Assembly: GCF_026153355.1 (NCBI RefSeq)
Contig: NZ_CP110636.1
Coordinates: forward strand, 6,138,001-6,202,000
Source of the DNA: Streptomyces endophytica
GTDB lineage: Bacteria > Actinomycetota > Actinomycetes > Streptomycetales > Streptomycetaceae
Length of the DNA: 64,000 nucleotides
Direction of reading: 5' to 3'
Shown piece by piece: positions 63,382-64,000 of the stretch (its first letter is position 1; every line of letters begins with the position of its first letter). The notes under the pieces are model-generated. The model ran no database searches. It was not told where the DNA came from and was given only the letters and a program-made list of their open reading frames with translations. Both the position numbers and the translations under genes were made by a program.

Positions 63382-63915
63382 ATGTCCGAGCCCGGGGCCG
63401 AGCCCCACGCCGCCCTCGTCCTGCGCCCGCCCCGCCATCGCGTCGATCCCCGGGCCCGCCGCTGGTGGGCGGCGCAGGCGCTGCTGACGCTCAGCGGACC
63501 GATGCTGCTGACCGCACTGGTCATGGCGGTCCTGTCCGTGCTGTTCTTCCCGGGCGCCCTGCCGTGGCTGGGGCCCCTGCTGCTGGTCGTGCTCGTCGTG
63601 CCGGGACTCGGCTATCTCGTGGTGATGCCGCGGTGGCGGTACGCGGTGCACGCCTGGGAACTCGGCGAGCGGGCGGTGTACGCGGCGGGCGGCTGGTTCT
63701 GGCAGAAGCGGCGGATAGCCCCGCTGTCCCGGGTGCAGACGGTCGACACCGTGCGCGGTCCGCTGCAGCGGCGGTACGGGCTGGCGACGGTGACCGTCAC
63801 CACCGCGTCGACCGCCGGGGACATAAAAATCGCGGGGCTGTCGGACGCGGACGCCGAGGAGCTCTCGCGGCGGATCGGCGAGGCCGCGCAGCAGGTGCCG
63901 GGTGATGCCGTATGA
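63382..63915 (+). CDS. PH domain (bPH2/YdbS-like) membrane protein
   Basis: 177 residues: two membrane segments (LLTLSGPMLLTALVMAVLSVL and LLLVVLVVPGLGYLVV) followed by a bacterial PH domain (RYAVHAWELGERAVYAAGG to SRVQTVDTVRGPLQRRYGLATVTV). YdbS/YdbT-type pairs are membrane proteins implicated in resistance to lantibiotics in Bacillus; the role here is unknown. Its TGA overlaps the next gene as ATGA. Confidence 0.86.
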   Translation: MSEPGAEPHAALVLRPPRHRVDPRARRWWAAQALLTLSGPMLLTALVMAVLSVLFFPGALPWLGPLLLVVLVVPGLGYLVVMPRWRYAVHAWELGERAVYAAGGWFWQKRRIAPLSRVQTVDTVRGPLQRRYGLATVTVTTASTAGDIKIAGLSDADAEELSRRIGEAAQQVPGDAV

Positions 63916-64000
63916 GCAGCTCACACCCGGCGCGGCCGATGCCGTGGAACCACCCGTCGCACCCGCCCCGGTGGCGGCGGCTGGATCCGCGGACGCTGCT
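63912..64000 (+). CDS. Second PH domain (YdbT-like) protein, partial
   Basis: Only 29 codons (MSSSHPARPMPWNHPSHPPR and on) are in the window; the gene runs off the edge. The ATGA overlap with the YdbS-like gene and the usual YdbS-YdbT pairing support the call. Confidence 0.6.
   Translation, partial: MSSSHPARPMPWNHPSHPPRWRRLDPRTL

Overview
This is a high-GC actinomycete chromosome segment, almost certainly from a Streptomyces. The support is strong GC bias at third codon positions, frequent GTG starts, an SsgA-like cell-division protein (a family restricted to morphologically complex actinomycetes), hopanoid genes next to an IPP isomerase, and a gene carrying the rare TTA leucine codon. No plasmid, phage, IS element, CRISPR array or rRNA was seen; one tRNA (initiator Met) is present.

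Layout. 1-1329: end of a hopanoid operon (hpnD partial, hpnC). 1700-8736: a tightly overlapping seven-gene operon, read right to left, that looks like a pathway for a CDP-activated, exported glyco- or phospho-polymer: DUF5941/CDP-alcohol phosphotransferase, LicC-like cytidylyltransferase, sn-glycerol-1-phosphate dehydrogenase-like enzyme, second CDP-alcohol phosphotransferase, GT2 glycosyltransferase and a TagGH-like ABC exporter. 9296-10704: idi, an anti-sigma-type ATPase and tRNA-fMet. 10801-18560: ABC-F protein, crotonase, DJ-1/GlxA pair, SCO6745-family protein and Tex. 18676-23228: a CmlR-type efflux gene behind a leader peptide and attenuator, a FUSC protein and a D-amino-acid oxidase-like flavoenzyme. 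23451-31048: secreted hydrolases (M14, X-Pro peptidase, M1, sphingomyelinase) with an MpaB-type oxygenase. 31082-43004: macro-domain protein, amino-acid permease and a lipid-catabolism block (FadD, MerR regulator, FadJ, FadA, acyl-CoA dehydrogenase, CoA transferase). 43132-50152: mixed housekeeping and accessory genes (YjbR, MgtC, MFS, saccharopine-dehydrogenase-like, endonuclease V, amidase, YciI). 50239-54920: a sugar locus with a divergent MFS porter, a SIS isomerase, a class II aldolase and a DeoR regulator. 54921-64000: a repeat-rich stretch with a small secreted protein, two TetR regulators, a second FUSC protein, a MarR regulator, a YCF48-like protein, an SsgA-like protein and PH-domain proteins.

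Two themes run across the window. First, at least seven genes carry single-base indels, nearly all in short G/C runs. Correcting one base each restores intact family members of normal length, so most are probably sequencing or assembly errors rather than gene decay. Second, many gene ends and leaders carry short tandem repeats. In three cases (after 23451, 56506 and 60316) the repeat unit copies the last codons and the stop codon of the adjacent gene, which I do not recognise as a described element.
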